Shown here one piece after another: positions 36,498 through 44,991 of a stretch of DNA of 64,000 bases. How positions within the stretch are numbered: position 1 is the first letter of the stretch; each line of letters opens with the position of its first letter. The stretch lies in NCBI GenBank assembly GCA_030427085.1, contig JAUHXH010000001.1, forward strand, positions 620,001 to 684,000, written 5' to 3'. The stretch comes from Gammaproteobacteria bacterium. Lineage in GTDB: Bacteria; Pseudomonadota; Gammaproteobacteria; Pseudomonadales; Halieaceae. Under the pieces are notes generated by a model. It did no database searches and was not told where the DNA came from. It was given only the letters and a program-made list of their open reading frames with translations. Both the position numbers and the translations under genes were made by a program.

Positions 36498-36689
36498 ATG
36501 AAAAATGAAGGTGGCTTGGACAGGGCACTGCGTGTGATTGTTGGATTGGCTTTATTGAGCCTGACCGTTGTCGGACCGAATACACCATGGGGATATATTG
36601 GCCTGGTGACTCTAGTAACAGGGCTAATCGGATTTTGTCCCATTTACAAACTGGTTGGTCTTAACACCTGCCCTATTGATCGGAAGTAA
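36498..36689 (+). CDS. DUF2892 (YgaP-like) membrane protein
   Basis: 63 residues starting at the ATG at 36498. The family opening GGLDRALRVIVGLALLSL is followed by a second hydrophobic segment (IGLVTLVTGLIGFCPIYKLV) and the terminal GLNTCPI. It corresponds to the membrane domain of rhodanese YgaP without the rhodanese domain. The two cysteines sit in the conserved FCP and TCP positions. Its function is unknown; it is often linked to sulfide or persulfide metabolism. It likely belongs to the regulon of the upstream Crp/Fnr protein. Confidence 0.82.
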   Translation: MKNEGGLDRALRVIVGLALLSLTVVGPNTPWGYIGLVTLVTGLIGFCPIYKLVGLNTCPIDRK

Positions 36690-36953
36690 GCTGCTTTCAA
36701 TCGACCGAGCCGCAAGCAGACAACATGATACTTCAATGCTAATGATTTTGGCCTTGCTGTGAATCTTTGGCCGGTTAGACGGCGTCCGATATCGCATCAT
36801 CACAAGTTGAAACGCCGGTATAGCAAACACGCAAAGCCAAACTTTCCGCCTCCACAGCTTACGTCCTATCAGTTAAATAGGGTTCCTCCAAAGCCATATG
36901 AAGCACTTTTGTTCGTCCAGGACACCCAACCCTTAAAACCATACATTAATTTC
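36690..36953. other. Non-coding gap without recognised features
   Basis: The 264 bases between the DUF2892 gene and the palindromic promoter show no convincing reading frame, hairpin or repeat. A small inverted pair, CTGCTT/AAGCAG, just after the upstream stop is too loose to call a terminator. Confidence 0.5.
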
Positions 36954-37001
36954 TTGACTTATCCATATTTGGGATTATTATCCCAAATATGGATAAGTCA
37001 A
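36954..37001 (+). promoter_or_regulatory. 48-bp palindrome containing a promoter and the start codon of the DUF6502 gene
   Basis: Two perfect 21-bp arms (36954-36974 and 36981-37001) flank a 6-base centre, TTATTA. A good sigma70 promoter lies inside: -35 TTGACT (36954-36959), 16-bp spacer, -10 TATTAT (36976-36981). Transcription would start near 36988, so the ATG at 36989, which is inside the right arm, would head a leaderless message. Such a site is likely to be bound by a dimeric regulator, possibly the product itself. Confidence 0.8.
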
Positions 37002-37795
37002 TACACCAAGCTCTCCACCAAACGGTACTCAAAGTGTTGAGGCCTTTAGTGCGAGTACTAATTAATCATGGAGTCTCCCAGGATGCCTTCGCCGAGCTGA
37101 GCCGCCAGGCATATGTAGCAGAGGGTTTTTCTCATATGGAAAGTCGCGGGAAACGGGCGACTGTTTCTGGTGTGGCAGCCCTCACGGGCCTTAGCAGGAA
37201 AGAGGTAAAACGGCTGAATGAGACTGATGGCGAAGCACTCGGTGCAGAAGGACACCGCCGCAACAAGGCCATTCGAGTCATTAGCGGATGGATGCACGAC
37301 CCTGACTTTCAGACAGCTGCAGAGCCTGGGAAATTGGCGATTGAAGGCAAAGAATACAGTTTCGCCGAACTAGTGAAGCGCTATAGCGGAGATGTAACTC
37401 CAGCTGCCATGCTATCGCTGCTACAGGATAGCGGAAATGTCCGGGTCGACAACGGCTACGTCATTCTGGAAAAAAAGGCCTTTATTCCAATGGCTACACC
37501 CCTCGATCGATTAAACATCCTTGGTACTGATGCAGGGGAACTCATTGAAACTATTGGCCATAACATGATGGCCACACCCGAGCATCGCTTGTTTCAGCGC
37601 AAAGTCTCCAACGCATTGGTAGACAGGGATGCTCTGCCCGAGTTTCGTGAACTGTCTAACCGACGCTCGCAGGAACTTTTGGAAGCATACGACGCTTGGC
37701 TTTCTAAACACGAAGTCCGAGACGACGCTGAGGCGGCCTATGTCGCAGTCGGAATCTATTATGTTGAACATACAGAACAGGAGATCGCCCCGTGA
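36989..37795 (+). CDS. DUF6502-family protein
   Basis: A 268-residue cytoplasmic protein of a family usually paired with a DUF5666 protein, as here. The N-terminus (LKVLRPLVRVLINHGVSQDAFAELSRQAYVAE) is the family signature and is followed by a helix-turn-helix-like stretch (VSGVAALTGLSRKEVKRLNE), suggesting DNA binding. The rest is helical and unassigned. No ribosome-binding site is present; the message is probably leaderless (see the promoter at 36954-37001). It overlaps the next gene by four bases (GTGA), so the two are coupled. Autoregulation through the palindrome is a reasonable guess. Confidence 0.82.
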   Translation: MDKSIHQALHQTVLKVLRPLVRVLINHGVSQDAFAELSRQAYVAEGFSHMESRGKRATVSGVAALTGLSRKEVKRLNETDGEALGAEGHRRNKAIRVISGWMHDPDFQTAAEPGKLAIEGKEYSFAELVKRYSGDVTPAAMLSLLQDSGNVRVDNGYVILEKKAFIPMATPLDRLNILGTDAGELIETIGHNMMATPEHRLFQRKVSNALVDRDALPEFRELSNRRSQELLEAYDAWLSKHEVRDDAEAAYVAVGIYYVEHTEQEIAP

Positions 37796-39528
37796 ACTCT
37801 TTTAAGCAGAAAGCACTTCCTGCAGCAATTATGTCTATCACCTTGAGCGCCTGTGGCGGTGGGGGGAGCAGCAGTGGCGGCTCTATTGCCGCAGTCAATA
37901 ATGGCCCAGCTGGAGGAATAAGTGGCAGTGGCAAAACATCTTCCGGTACGATCGACGGGTTCGGTAGCATCTTCGTTAACGGTATTAAGTTTGAGACAGA
38001 CGGTGCCAACATCACAGTTGACGGGCAGCAAGGTAGCGAAGACGACCTTGATGTCGGCATGGTGGTTCTGGTCAAAGGCTCTGTTAATGACGATGGCATC
38101 ACAGGAACTGCCGAGAGTGTAATTTTCGACAACGAGATTAAAGGGCCGGTTAGCTCTATTCAGCTCGGACAGGACGACGACTCCAAGCTACTGACGATAC
38201 TGGGAATCGATGTCATCGTAGAGCGCACGGGAACAGTCTTCGAGGACGTGACATTCGATACAATTGCCCTAGACGATGTACTAGAGGTATCAGGCTTCCC
38301 AGAGGGAATCAATAACCTGCGCGCGACCAGGGTAGAGAAGAAATCTACATTCATCTCTGGCCAGACAGAAGTGGAAGCGAAGGGCGCAGTCGAGAACTTG
38401 ACCGACAGCCAGTTCAATCTCGGAGAACTCATCGTCGACTATAGTAACGCGGACCTCTCAGGCGTGAGTGGAGGAAGTCTTTCTGAGGGGCAGCTTGTGG
38501 AAGTCTACGGCACTCTTGAAGGTCAGGTAATCAGCGCTTCACGTATCGAAGATGAAGATGACATTACCGATCTGGTTGATGATGATGACGACTTCAGCGT
38601 ACAAGGTACAATTTCCAATTTCGTCAACCCCGGGAACTTCGAAATCAATGGGGTCAGAATCAACGCCAGTAATGCTAGCCGCAGCCCAGCCGGGTTGGCT
38701 CTTTCTAACGGGGTAGTGGTTGAAGTTGAAGGCTCGTGGAATGGTACCGTACTAACAGCGCGAACAGTCGAATCTCGTCGCGGAAGAGTTGAAATCGAGG
38801 CGATGGTTAACGATGTGGGCGCAGACAGTGTCACACTTGGACTGTTCAGCGGGGAAATTACGATCCAGGTAAACGCCCAATCCTTACTGGACGACGACAC
38901 AAAGAGTGTTGAAACTCTGACGTTGTCCGACATTAACCCCGGCGATTTCCTTGAGGTAGAAGCTATCCTCGATGGCAGCAACCTTATTGCGACACGCATT
39001 GATCGCGACGAACAGGACGATGATGTTTTGCAAGGCCCTGTGGATAGCTTTAACGCCGGCGCAGACATTACGATTCTCGGAGTAACCTTTAGCATATCAG
39101 GCACAGAATTCGAGGATCTCAACGACCAATCGATAAGTTCGGACGCTTTCTTCGGTCAACTGCAGGTTGGCGACCTGGTGAAGGTGAAAGATGAAGAGCT
39201 GGCCGACGGTATCGCCGACGAGATCGAATTCGAGTTTGAAGATCAGCTCGATGGGGGGCCAGAATTCGACGACTCCGACGACTCCGACGACTCCGACGAC
39301 TCTGATGACTCCGACGACTCCGACGACTCCGACGACTCCGACGACTCCGACGACTCCGACGACTCCGACGACTCCGACGACTCCGACGACTCTGACGACT
39401 CTGACGACTCTGATGACTCCGACGACTCCGACGACTCCGACGACTCCGATGACTCCGATGACTCCGACGACTCCGATGACTCCGATGACTCTGACGACTC
39501 TGATGACTCTGACGACAGCACTCCTTGA
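37792..39528 (+). CDS. DUF5666 multi-domain lipoprotein with Asp-Asp-Ser repeat tail
   Basis: A 578-residue lipoprotein starting at GTG 37792. The signal ends in a lipobox, ITLSAC, followed by GGGGSSSGG. Residues ~45-480 hold about five to six copies of a small beta-barrel DUF5666 unit; recurring pieces are GTIDGFGSIFVNGIKF, GDDDLDVGMVV-like and VQGTISNFVNPGNFEINGV. The C-terminus is 28 consecutive DDS triplets, then TP. The protein should be anchored to a membrane and face the periplasm or surface, with a long, highly acidic, flexible tail that could bind calcium or other cations. The role is unknown. It is translationally coupled to the DUF6502 gene. Confidence 0.85.
   Translation: MNSFKQKALPAAIMSITLSACGGGGSSSGGSIAAVNNGPAGGISGSGKTSSGTIDGFGSIFVNGIKFETDGANITVDGQQGSEDDLDVGMVVLVKGSVNDDGITGTAESVIFDNEIKGPVSSIQLGQDDDSKLLTILGIDVIVERTGTVFEDVTFDTIALDDVLEVSGFPEGINNLRATRVEKKSTFISGQTEVEAKGAVENLTDSQFNLGELIVDYSNADLSGVSGGSLSEGQLVEVYGTLEGQVISASRIEDEDDITDLVDDDDDFSVQGTISNFVNPGNFEINGVRINASNASRSPAGLALSNGVVVEVEGSWNGTVLTARTVESRRGRVEIEAMVNDVGADSVTLGLFSGEITIQVNAQSLLDDDTKSVETLTLSDINPGDFLEVEAILDGSNLIATRIDRDEQDDDVLQGPVDSFNAGADITILGVTFSISGTEFEDLNDQSISSDAFFGQLQVGDLVKVKDEELADGIADEIEFEFEDQLDGGPEFDDSDDSDDSDDSDDSDDSDDSDDSDDSDDSDDSDDSDDSDDSDDSDDSDDSDDSDDSDDSDDSDDSDDSDDSDDSDDSDDSDDSTP
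39268..39519 (+). repeat. 9-bp tandem repeat encoding (Asp-Asp-Ser)28
   Basis: Twenty-eight in-frame copies of a 9-base unit, mostly GACGACTCC with GAT and TCT variants increasing towards the 3' end. Changes in copy number keep the frame, so they would alter only tail length. The reverse strand is open as a poly-Ser-Glu frame, which is a by-product. Confidence 0.95.
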
Positions 39529-39558
39529 GCAGCTATCGGGAACACTTTGCCAAGTGAA

Positions 39559-39583
39559 GCCCCTCGGATATTAATCCAGGGGC
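39559..39583 (+). terminator. Hairpin after the DUF5666 gene
   Basis: Stem GCCCCT...AGGGGC continued by GGAT...ATCC, one bulged C and loop ATTA, 30 bases past the stop codon. No T tract follows, so it may stabilise the message end or terminate weakly. Confidence 0.5.
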
Positions 39584-39686
39584 GGTCATGGTCATAAGAG
39601 TGAAGTTCACTAACAAAGGGTTTAGTGGCTGCCATCCCTATACTGTTGGTGTTCCGGTAAACCATTCCGGGGTAAGCTTATAAGCT

Positions 39687-40436
39687 ATGACTTTTCCCCC
39701 AGACAAATACAGGCCCCCGATTGCCATAAGTTATAGACCGAAGGAGCAGGATTACCTGCCCGTGGTGGTCGCTGCAATTCGGCATCACCTGGGGGACTGG
39801 CCCATCGCCCTTCTGACGGAGACGCAACACCTGCCCCCAGAGACATGGCTAGAACGCAACGATATACAGACAATCACTAACTGGAAGCATTCTCCGAGAG
39901 CGAATAAGGTTTTCCGCCTTTGGGAACACCAGTACATATTCGCCGAACATTTCGAATCCTGGATTTGGTGGCACGATGACATGCTGCTACTCAGAGCCCT
40001 AAGAGATCCTGAAGAAGAATTTAGTCGCCCCCTGGTTGTCCACCGACAGCGTAAGCGCCCTAACGAGGAACTCAGCAACTGGCAGAACTGGCTGTGGGAA
40101 ACGCTAGCTTTCTTCCGCTGCCAAAATATCTATGCACCCAACCCTGTCTTACATACTCCTAGACTGATTCGCAGAACTTTGTTGAGCAGCATTCCAGAAA
40201 ACTGGAATCGAAAACGCCTTCTTTTCGAACCAACATATCTACTCTGGATCTGGCATCAAAATGGCATCCAACCCGAGGTCGCAAAGAACTACCGCAAAGG
40301 CGTATTCAAGGGCCGGATACCCTCCCCTGAGTCCCTGCAATCCGATGGCTATACGATCTTTAACTGGGGCAAGAAGATAGATCACGACGCAGCAAAGTTG
40401 GAATTCGGCAAACGCTACTCGACAACCTTCGATTAG
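39687..40436 (+). CDS. Uncharacterised protein with a glycosyltransferase-like acidic motif
   Basis: A 249-residue soluble protein that I do not recognise with confidence. The N-terminal PPIAISYRPKEQDYLPVVVAAI and the central WIWWHDDMLLL resemble the strand arrangement and DxD-type metal site of GT-A glycosyltransferases acting on cell-surface glycans. The region YAPNPVLHTPRLIRRTL would then be part of the acceptor side. There is no signal peptide or membrane segment. It stands alone between the lipoprotein and a transposon-end relic. The start at ATG 39687 is the only good one but lacks a clear ribosome-binding site. Confidence 0.55.
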   Translation: MTFPPDKYRPPIAISYRPKEQDYLPVVVAAIRHHLGDWPIALLTETQHLPPETWLERNDIQTITNWKHSPRANKVFRLWEHQYIFAEHFESWIWWHDDMLLLRALRDPEEEFSRPLVVHRQRKRPNEELSNWQNWLWETLAFFRCQNIYAPNPVLHTPRLIRRTLLSSIPENWNRKRLLFEPTYLLWIWHQNGIQPEVAKNYRKGVFKGRIPSPESLQSDGYTIFNWGKKIDHDAAKLEFGKRYSTTFD

Positions 40437-40471
40437 ATTACAAATCACCTCTCTACTGGGATCCTTACTGA

Positions 40472-40526
40472 GGTCTGGCCAAGATTCATGTAAAAAGTTC
40501 CGCTTTGTGTAAAGTTTCACCAGACC
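40472..40526. repeat. Relic of a Tn3-like terminus
   Basis: GGTCTGGCCAAGATTCATGT followed by AAAAAG closely resembles the terminus of element Y (GGTCCGGCCAAGATACGTGT, AAAAGC). The 55-bp stretch is itself bounded by short inverted ends, GGTCTGG and CCAGACC. No transposase remains nearby, so this is a solo end or a miniature derivative. Confidence 0.45.
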
Positions 40527-40576
40527 GACGCTCTAATAGCCTTATTGGTACACTTCAGCTTTCTAAACCTGTTGCT

Positions 40577-40903
40577 CTACTCTCCGGCTTGACCTCCATT
40601 AATTCCCAGGTGACCACTTCGTGTCGGAGTGATCCAGTAACGGGCCTGCCTGTCGCCGCAGGCTGCTGCAAGAACGTCGAGTATTTCCCGTTCCTGCGCC
40701 GCATCGTGCATAATTTCGAAGCGTGACATCTTGCGGTGCCCCTCTACGAGCTCACGCAAATTGAACTGACTGTGCTCCCGGCTATAGCCCTCGATTGTCG
40801 ACAGGGTAAAGCCAGATATATCTTCCAGGAGAATCAGGGCATCGACAATGTCGTCCTGTAGTTCATCGGCGACAATCAGGACCAGCAGCTGTTGTTGATT
40901 CAT
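40577..40903 (-). CDS. DUF3240 family protein, heavy-metal RND-associated
   Basis: 108 residues from the ATG at 40903, overlapping the RND gene as ATGA. It has the ferredoxin-like/PII-like pattern of DUF3240 (LLVLIVADELQDDIVDALILLEDISGFTL, later FEIMHDAAQEREILDVL and RYWITP). The family is found at the end of CusA/CzcA operons, as here, and is assumed to regulate or assist the pump in the cytoplasm; no mechanism is known. It is the last gene of the four-gene minus-strand operon starting at 46175. Confidence 0.85.
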   Translation of the reverse strand: MNQQQLLVLIVADELQDDIVDALILLEDISGFTLSTIEGYSREHSQFNLRELVEGHRKMSRFEIMHDAAQEREILDVLAAACGDRQARYWITPTRSGHLGINGGQAGE

Positions 40904-43900
40904 GACGGTCTCCCTTCGAAGTATGTATAGCAAAGTGGTAGCACATAGAGCGTGGTGAGGGTGGAGGTGATGAGGCCACCAATCACGACAATAGCCAGGG
41001 GTTTTTGTATTTCGGCGCCGGGGCCGCTGGCGAAGATCAATGGCAAGAGGCCGAACATAGCCGTGGTCGCGGTCATAAGAATGGGGCGCAGCCGCTTTAC
41101 GGCGCCACTCTGTACCCGCTCGGTGAGGTCTCCAATGGTGCCCCGGGTCTGCTCGAAGTGGCTTACCATTACTACGCCGTTGAGTACTGCGATACCCAGC
41201 AGGGCAATAAAGCCCACAGAGGCCGGCACCGAGAGGTACTCTCCACTCAAAAATAGAGCGACGATGCCTCCGACAAGAGCAAAGGGAATATTGCCCAAAA
41301 TGAGCAGCGCCTTGCCAACGGACTGGAAGGTGGTGAACAGGATGACCAGGATCAGTAGCAGTGCCACGGGTACTACCATCACCAGATTGCGCATGGCCCG
41401 CTGCTGGTTCTCAAATTCTCCGCCAAAGTTCACATAGTAGCCAGTGGGTAAATCGACTTCCGCGCGAATACGGCTATCGAGCTCTTCTACCACTCCAACG
41501 ATGTCCCGCCCGGTAACGTTCGTGGTGACCACGCCGAAGCGATTGCTTCGCTCCCGCTCTATAAGTAGTGGACCTTCCTTGAAGCTGATATCTGCGATCT
41601 CCTCCAGGGGGGCGAGAGTTCCATCGGGCATAAGGATTATTTGGGCCCGTAAATTGGTGATACTGGAGCCTGGCGCATCCTGGTCTCCGCGGCTGGCGAG
41701 CACCACGGGTAAGCGCTTCTTGCCCTCAATGAACTCAGAGATGACTACCCCTTCCAGACGGGATTTCACGTAGGTGGACAGCGCTGCCACGCTCATACCG
41801 TAGCGGCGCGCTATGCTGTCGTTGAGTTTGATGTTGAGGAATTGTCCGCCCTCTATCACCGAGCTCTGGACATCGACGGTACCTTCGATTTCCCGAGCCA
41901 GGTCCGTGATCTCACCGGTGAGCCTGGAGAGGGTGCTCACGTCATTGCCGAACACCTTGATCGCCAGGTCGCCACTACTCCCGGTGAGCATTTCGGAAAT
42001 CCGCATCTGGATGGGCTGGGTAAAGTTGAAGTTGATACCCGGAAACTGAATCAGTACTTCCCGCATGCTGTCGATCAGCGCCTGCTTGTCGTTAACACGC
42101 CTACTGTCCACTGGCTCCAGTTCCATAAACACATCGGTCTCATTGAGGCTCATGGGGTCCAGACCGAGCTCGTCTGAACCGGTGCGGGCCACGATCTGGC
42201 GGATTTCAGGAATGTTTTCCAGCAGGGCGGCCTCTACCTGTTTGGTCAGGTCGGTAGACGCTTGTAGAGAAATGGTAGGGGATTTTTCCAGCTGTACGAT
42301 CACGTCGCCTTCGTCCAGGGTTGGCATAAATGTTTTTCCGGTAAGAAAAAGCAGTACACCGCTAACCGGCAGGGAGATCGCGAGTACGATGATTAACGCG
42401 GTCGCGTTACCCATAGCCCGCTGAAGGCTTGTGCCGTACCAAACCTGCATCGTATGTATATAGCGTGGTACGTGCGCGGATTCAGTCCCCAACAAAAATG
42501 ACGACAGAATGGGGATCACTGTCAGGGATATCACCAGGGCCGCCAGCATGGCGAACACAATGGTGAGCGCCACGGGCGTAAATAGCTTGCCTTCCAGCCC
42601 GGTGAGGGTGAGCAGTGGGGAGAACACTATGAGCACGATGAGAGTACCCGAAACAACCGGTACAGCAACGTCCTTGCTCGCGCGATACACGCGGTGCAGT
42701 AGCGGTAAGCCAGGCTTGCCCGCCAGTTGGATGGTGATGTTTTCGACTACAACCACCGAGGAGTCAACGATCATACCGATGGCAATCACCAGCCCTCCCA
42801 GGCTCATAAGATTGGCGGAAAGCCCGAATTGGCTCATCATAAAAAAGGTTGCCAGGGCTGCCAGGGGGAGTGACAGCGACACCACCAGTGCTGCCCGAAG
42901 GTTGCCAAGGAAAATGGCGAGCAAAATGATCACCAAAATGACTGCCTGTAATAGCGCATTGGAAATGGTTTCAATGGCGGTGTCGATCAGGGACGAGCGG
43001 TCGTAGAATATATTGATCTCTGTACCGGGAGGTAGGGTGGCCTTGATCTCGGAAAGCTTTGCTTTAACTCCTTTCACCACTTCACCGGTGTTACTGTCCT
43101 TGAGGGCAATAACAAGGGCTTCTGCAGTCTCTTCCATATTTCGTGTCACTGAACCATAGCGGGTGAGGTAACCCACAGAGACGTCCGCGACATCGCCGAG
43201 TCTGTAGGCAGCGCCATCGTGGGCGGTAATCACCAGGTTTCTTAGATCCCCAATATCATCCAGACGGCCCTCGGTACGGACAATGAGCGTGTCATTGCCC
43301 TGCACCAGGCGGCCGGTGCCCATGTTCAGGTTGTTTTCATTCAGTGCGGTTGTGAGTTCTTCGAGACTGATACCAAGCTCAGCCATATAAGCGGCGCGGG
43401 GGTTAATCTGGTAGGTGCGGGCGTAGCCTCCCAGCACATTGACATCGGCCACCCCGGGCACGGTGCGCAAGATGGGGCGTATTTCCCAGTCCAGTAGTTC
43501 CCGACGTTCCATCAACGACAGTGCCGGATTCTCGAGGGTGAACATGAACATTTCGCTCAGCGGCGTACTCATGGGTGCGATGCCGCCACTGATGCCAGCC
43601 GGCAAGATGTCGCGGATGTTCGCCAGGCGCTCGTTGATCTGCTGGCGAGCCCAGTAGATATCCGTACCATTTTCGAAATCCAGGGTGATATCGGTGATGG
43701 CGTACTTAGTGGTTGAGCGCAGCATCTCCTGGCGAGGAATACCCAACAGTTCTGTTTCTATAGGCTGGGTTACCTGCAGCTCGATTTCTTCTGCAGTCAT
43801 GCCCGGCGCCTTGAGGATGATCTTGACCTGGGTAGGCGCAATATCGGGGAAGGCATCGATGGGCATGTTCAGCCAGGCACGCAGGCCCAGGGCGGCAACC

Positions 43901-43965
43901 ACGATGGTGATCAGGCCGACGAACAGTCGTTGGGTGAGGGAAAAGCGGATTACCGATTGCAGCAC
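40900..43965 (-). CDS. CusA/CzcA-family heavy-metal efflux RND permease
   Basis: A 1021-residue inner-membrane proton antiporter of the HME-RND class, with a twelve-helix plan and two large periplasmic loops. Typical features are PIDAFPDIAPTQVKI near the N-terminus, the RQQINERLANIRDILP porter segment, GMIVDSSVVVVENI in helix 4 (an acidic residue in the proton relay) and FIALLGIAVLNGVVMVS. It expels Cu(I)/Ag(I) or Zn/Co/Cd together with the adaptor and outer-membrane channel encoded upstream. Ion specificity is not decided here; the methionine-pair pattern of CusA was not verified. Start is GTG, directly abutting the adaptor stop. Confidence 0.92.
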   Translation of the reverse strand: MLQSVIRFSLTQRLFVGLITIVVAALGLRAWLNMPIDAFPDIAPTQVKIILKAPGMTAEEIELQVTQPIETELLGIPRQEMLRSTTKYAITDITLDFENGTDIYWARQQINERLANIRDILPAGISGGIAPMSTPLSEMFMFTLENPALSLMERRELLDWEIRPILRTVPGVADVNVLGGYARTYQINPRAAYMAELGISLEELTTALNENNLNMGTGRLVQGNDTLIVRTEGRLDDIGDLRNLVITAHDGAAYRLGDVADVSVGYLTRYGSVTRNMEETAEALVIALKDSNTGEVVKGVKAKLSEIKATLPPGTEINIFYDRSSLIDTAIETISNALLQAVILVIILLAIFLGNLRAALVVSLSLPLAALATFFMMSQFGLSANLMSLGGLVIAIGMIVDSSVVVVENITIQLAGKPGLPLLHRVYRASKDVAVPVVSGTLIVLIVFSPLLTLTGLEGKLFTPVALTIVFAMLAALVISLTVIPILSSFLLGTESAHVPRYIHTMQVWYGTSLQRAMGNATALIIVLAISLPVSGVLLFLTGKTFMPTLDEGDVIVQLEKSPTISLQASTDLTKQVEAALLENIPEIRQIVARTGSDELGLDPMSLNETDVFMELEPVDSRRVNDKQALIDSMREVLIQFPGINFNFTQPIQMRISEMLTGSSGDLAIKVFGNDVSTLSRLTGEITDLAREIEGTVDVQSSVIEGGQFLNIKLNDSIARRYGMSVAALSTYVKSRLEGVVISEFIEGKKRLPVVLASRGDQDAPGSSITNLRAQIILMPDGTLAPLEEIADISFKEGPLLIERERSNRFGVVTTNVTGRDIVGVVEELDSRIRAEVDLPTGYYVNFGGEFENQQRAMRNLVMVVPVALLLILVILFTTFQSVGKALLILGNIPFALVGGIVALFLSGEYLSVPASVGFIALLGIAVLNGVVMVSHFEQTRGTIGDLTERVQSGAVKRLRPILMTATTAMFGLLPLIFASGPGAEIQKPLAIVVIGGLITSTLTTLYVLPLCYTYFEGRPS

Positions 43966-44991
43966 TTACTCGCCCCCCAGGCCCAGCAGCACACCCTGCG
44001 CTGCACTGACTGAAGTGACCAATATTTCGTGACCTTGCAGCGACTGATCGGTGGTAACGACATAGTCAGTACCCTCTGAGCCTGCGATCACGACAGGGGT
44101 CGCTACCAACTTGTCGCCGTCGAGGAGAAACAGGTGGCTCTGGCCCTGCCACTGGAATACGCTGCTGCGACTTACACTGTAGGCGGGCAGCTCGAAGTAG
44201 GGTCTCACCATGATCTGCTGCCCCGGTAGAAAACCGCACTGTTTCTGTACCGGTTCACTCCAGGCCTCAAGGAAAAAGTTGTTGATAATGCCGCTGACAA
44301 TGGCGACTTCAAGTTCGCAGGTTTCGGCCTTGAAACCTGCCAGCTGTGTGCGCTGATTCATTGGTATGGCGACTCTAAGGCGAATGGCTGAGGGTGGAAC
44401 AATTACCGCGATCTCATCGTCGGCGGCGATACCGGGAGCATTCTGGCTGTACTGGATTATGCCCTTGACCGGGGCGGTAATGGTCACTGAATCTTCATCC
44501 TGTCCCTGTTCTTCTATCAGCAACTCATGGAAGTGGCGCATGTGCTCAAAATCGAGCTTGAGCCCGTAGTAGTCTTCGCTGATCTGCAGCCATTGGCTGG
44601 CCTTGATGGCTTTCTTATCATAGAGAGCGCGGTTGCTGTTAAAGCGCTTCTCTGCATCCCGTAGCAGCTGTTTCTTGATATCGAATTCCGACAGGAAGTG
44701 ATGAATCTCTGGGCCCTGCAGCACGGCAATAGGCTGCCCCGCAGCCACTTCGGCGCCAGGTTGTAGCAGGTAGTTGAGTCGCTGTACCCGGTAGGGGGTT
44801 ACGACGCTATAAGCCTCGCCCTGGCGAAAGCTCACCTGCGCGGCCAGGGACTGGCCGGCATAAGAGTCGACCTCTGTGGCCGGTTGATATTCCAGCGCCA
44901 GGTGGCCCAGGTCTGCAGCATCGATTACCTGAGCGCTGGCCGCCTGCGCAAACAGGAGAGCTGTCAGGAAAGTCGTGTTCAGGTAGTTCAT
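43966..44991 (-). CDS. RND periplasmic adaptor subunit (CusB-like)
   Basis: A 341-residue membrane-fusion protein with a cleavable signal (LLFAQAASAQ), lipoyl/barrel-sandwich halves (VQRLNYLLQPGAEVAAGQPIAVLQGPE and DSVTITAPVKGIIQYSQNAPGIA) around a short alpha-hairpin (residues ~105-160), and a beta-barrel domain after them. It bridges the RND pump and the outer-membrane channel. It overlaps the channel gene by four bases upstream. The N-terminal metal-binding domain of some CusB proteins is not evident. Confidence 0.88.
   Translation of the reverse strand: MNYLNTTFLTALLFAQAASAQVIDAADLGHLALEYQPATEVDSYAGQSLAAQVSFRQGEAYSVVTPYRVQRLNYLLQPGAEVAAGQPIAVLQGPEIHHFLSEFDIKKQLLRDAEKRFNSNRALYDKKAIKASQWLQISEDYYGLKLDFEHMRHFHELLIEEQGQDEDSVTITAPVKGIIQYSQNAPGIAADDEIAVIVPPSAIRLRVAIPMNQRTQLAGFKAETCELEVAIVSGIINNFFLEAWSEPVQKQCGFLPGQQIMVRPYFELPAYSVSRSSVFQWQGQSHLFLLDGDKLVATPVVIAGSEGTDYVVTTDQSLQGHEILVTSVSAAQGVLLGLGGE

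Noticed and set aside
39268..39519. Regular repeats that might suggest a CRISPR array
   Set aside because: The units are 9 bp, contiguous and in frame with a protein; there are no spacers and no cas genes.
39243..39665. Long minus-strand reading frame rich in Ser-Ser-Glu
   Set aside because: It is the mirror of the 9-bp Asp-Asp-Ser repeat on the other strand; no start signal or non-repeat domain supports it.
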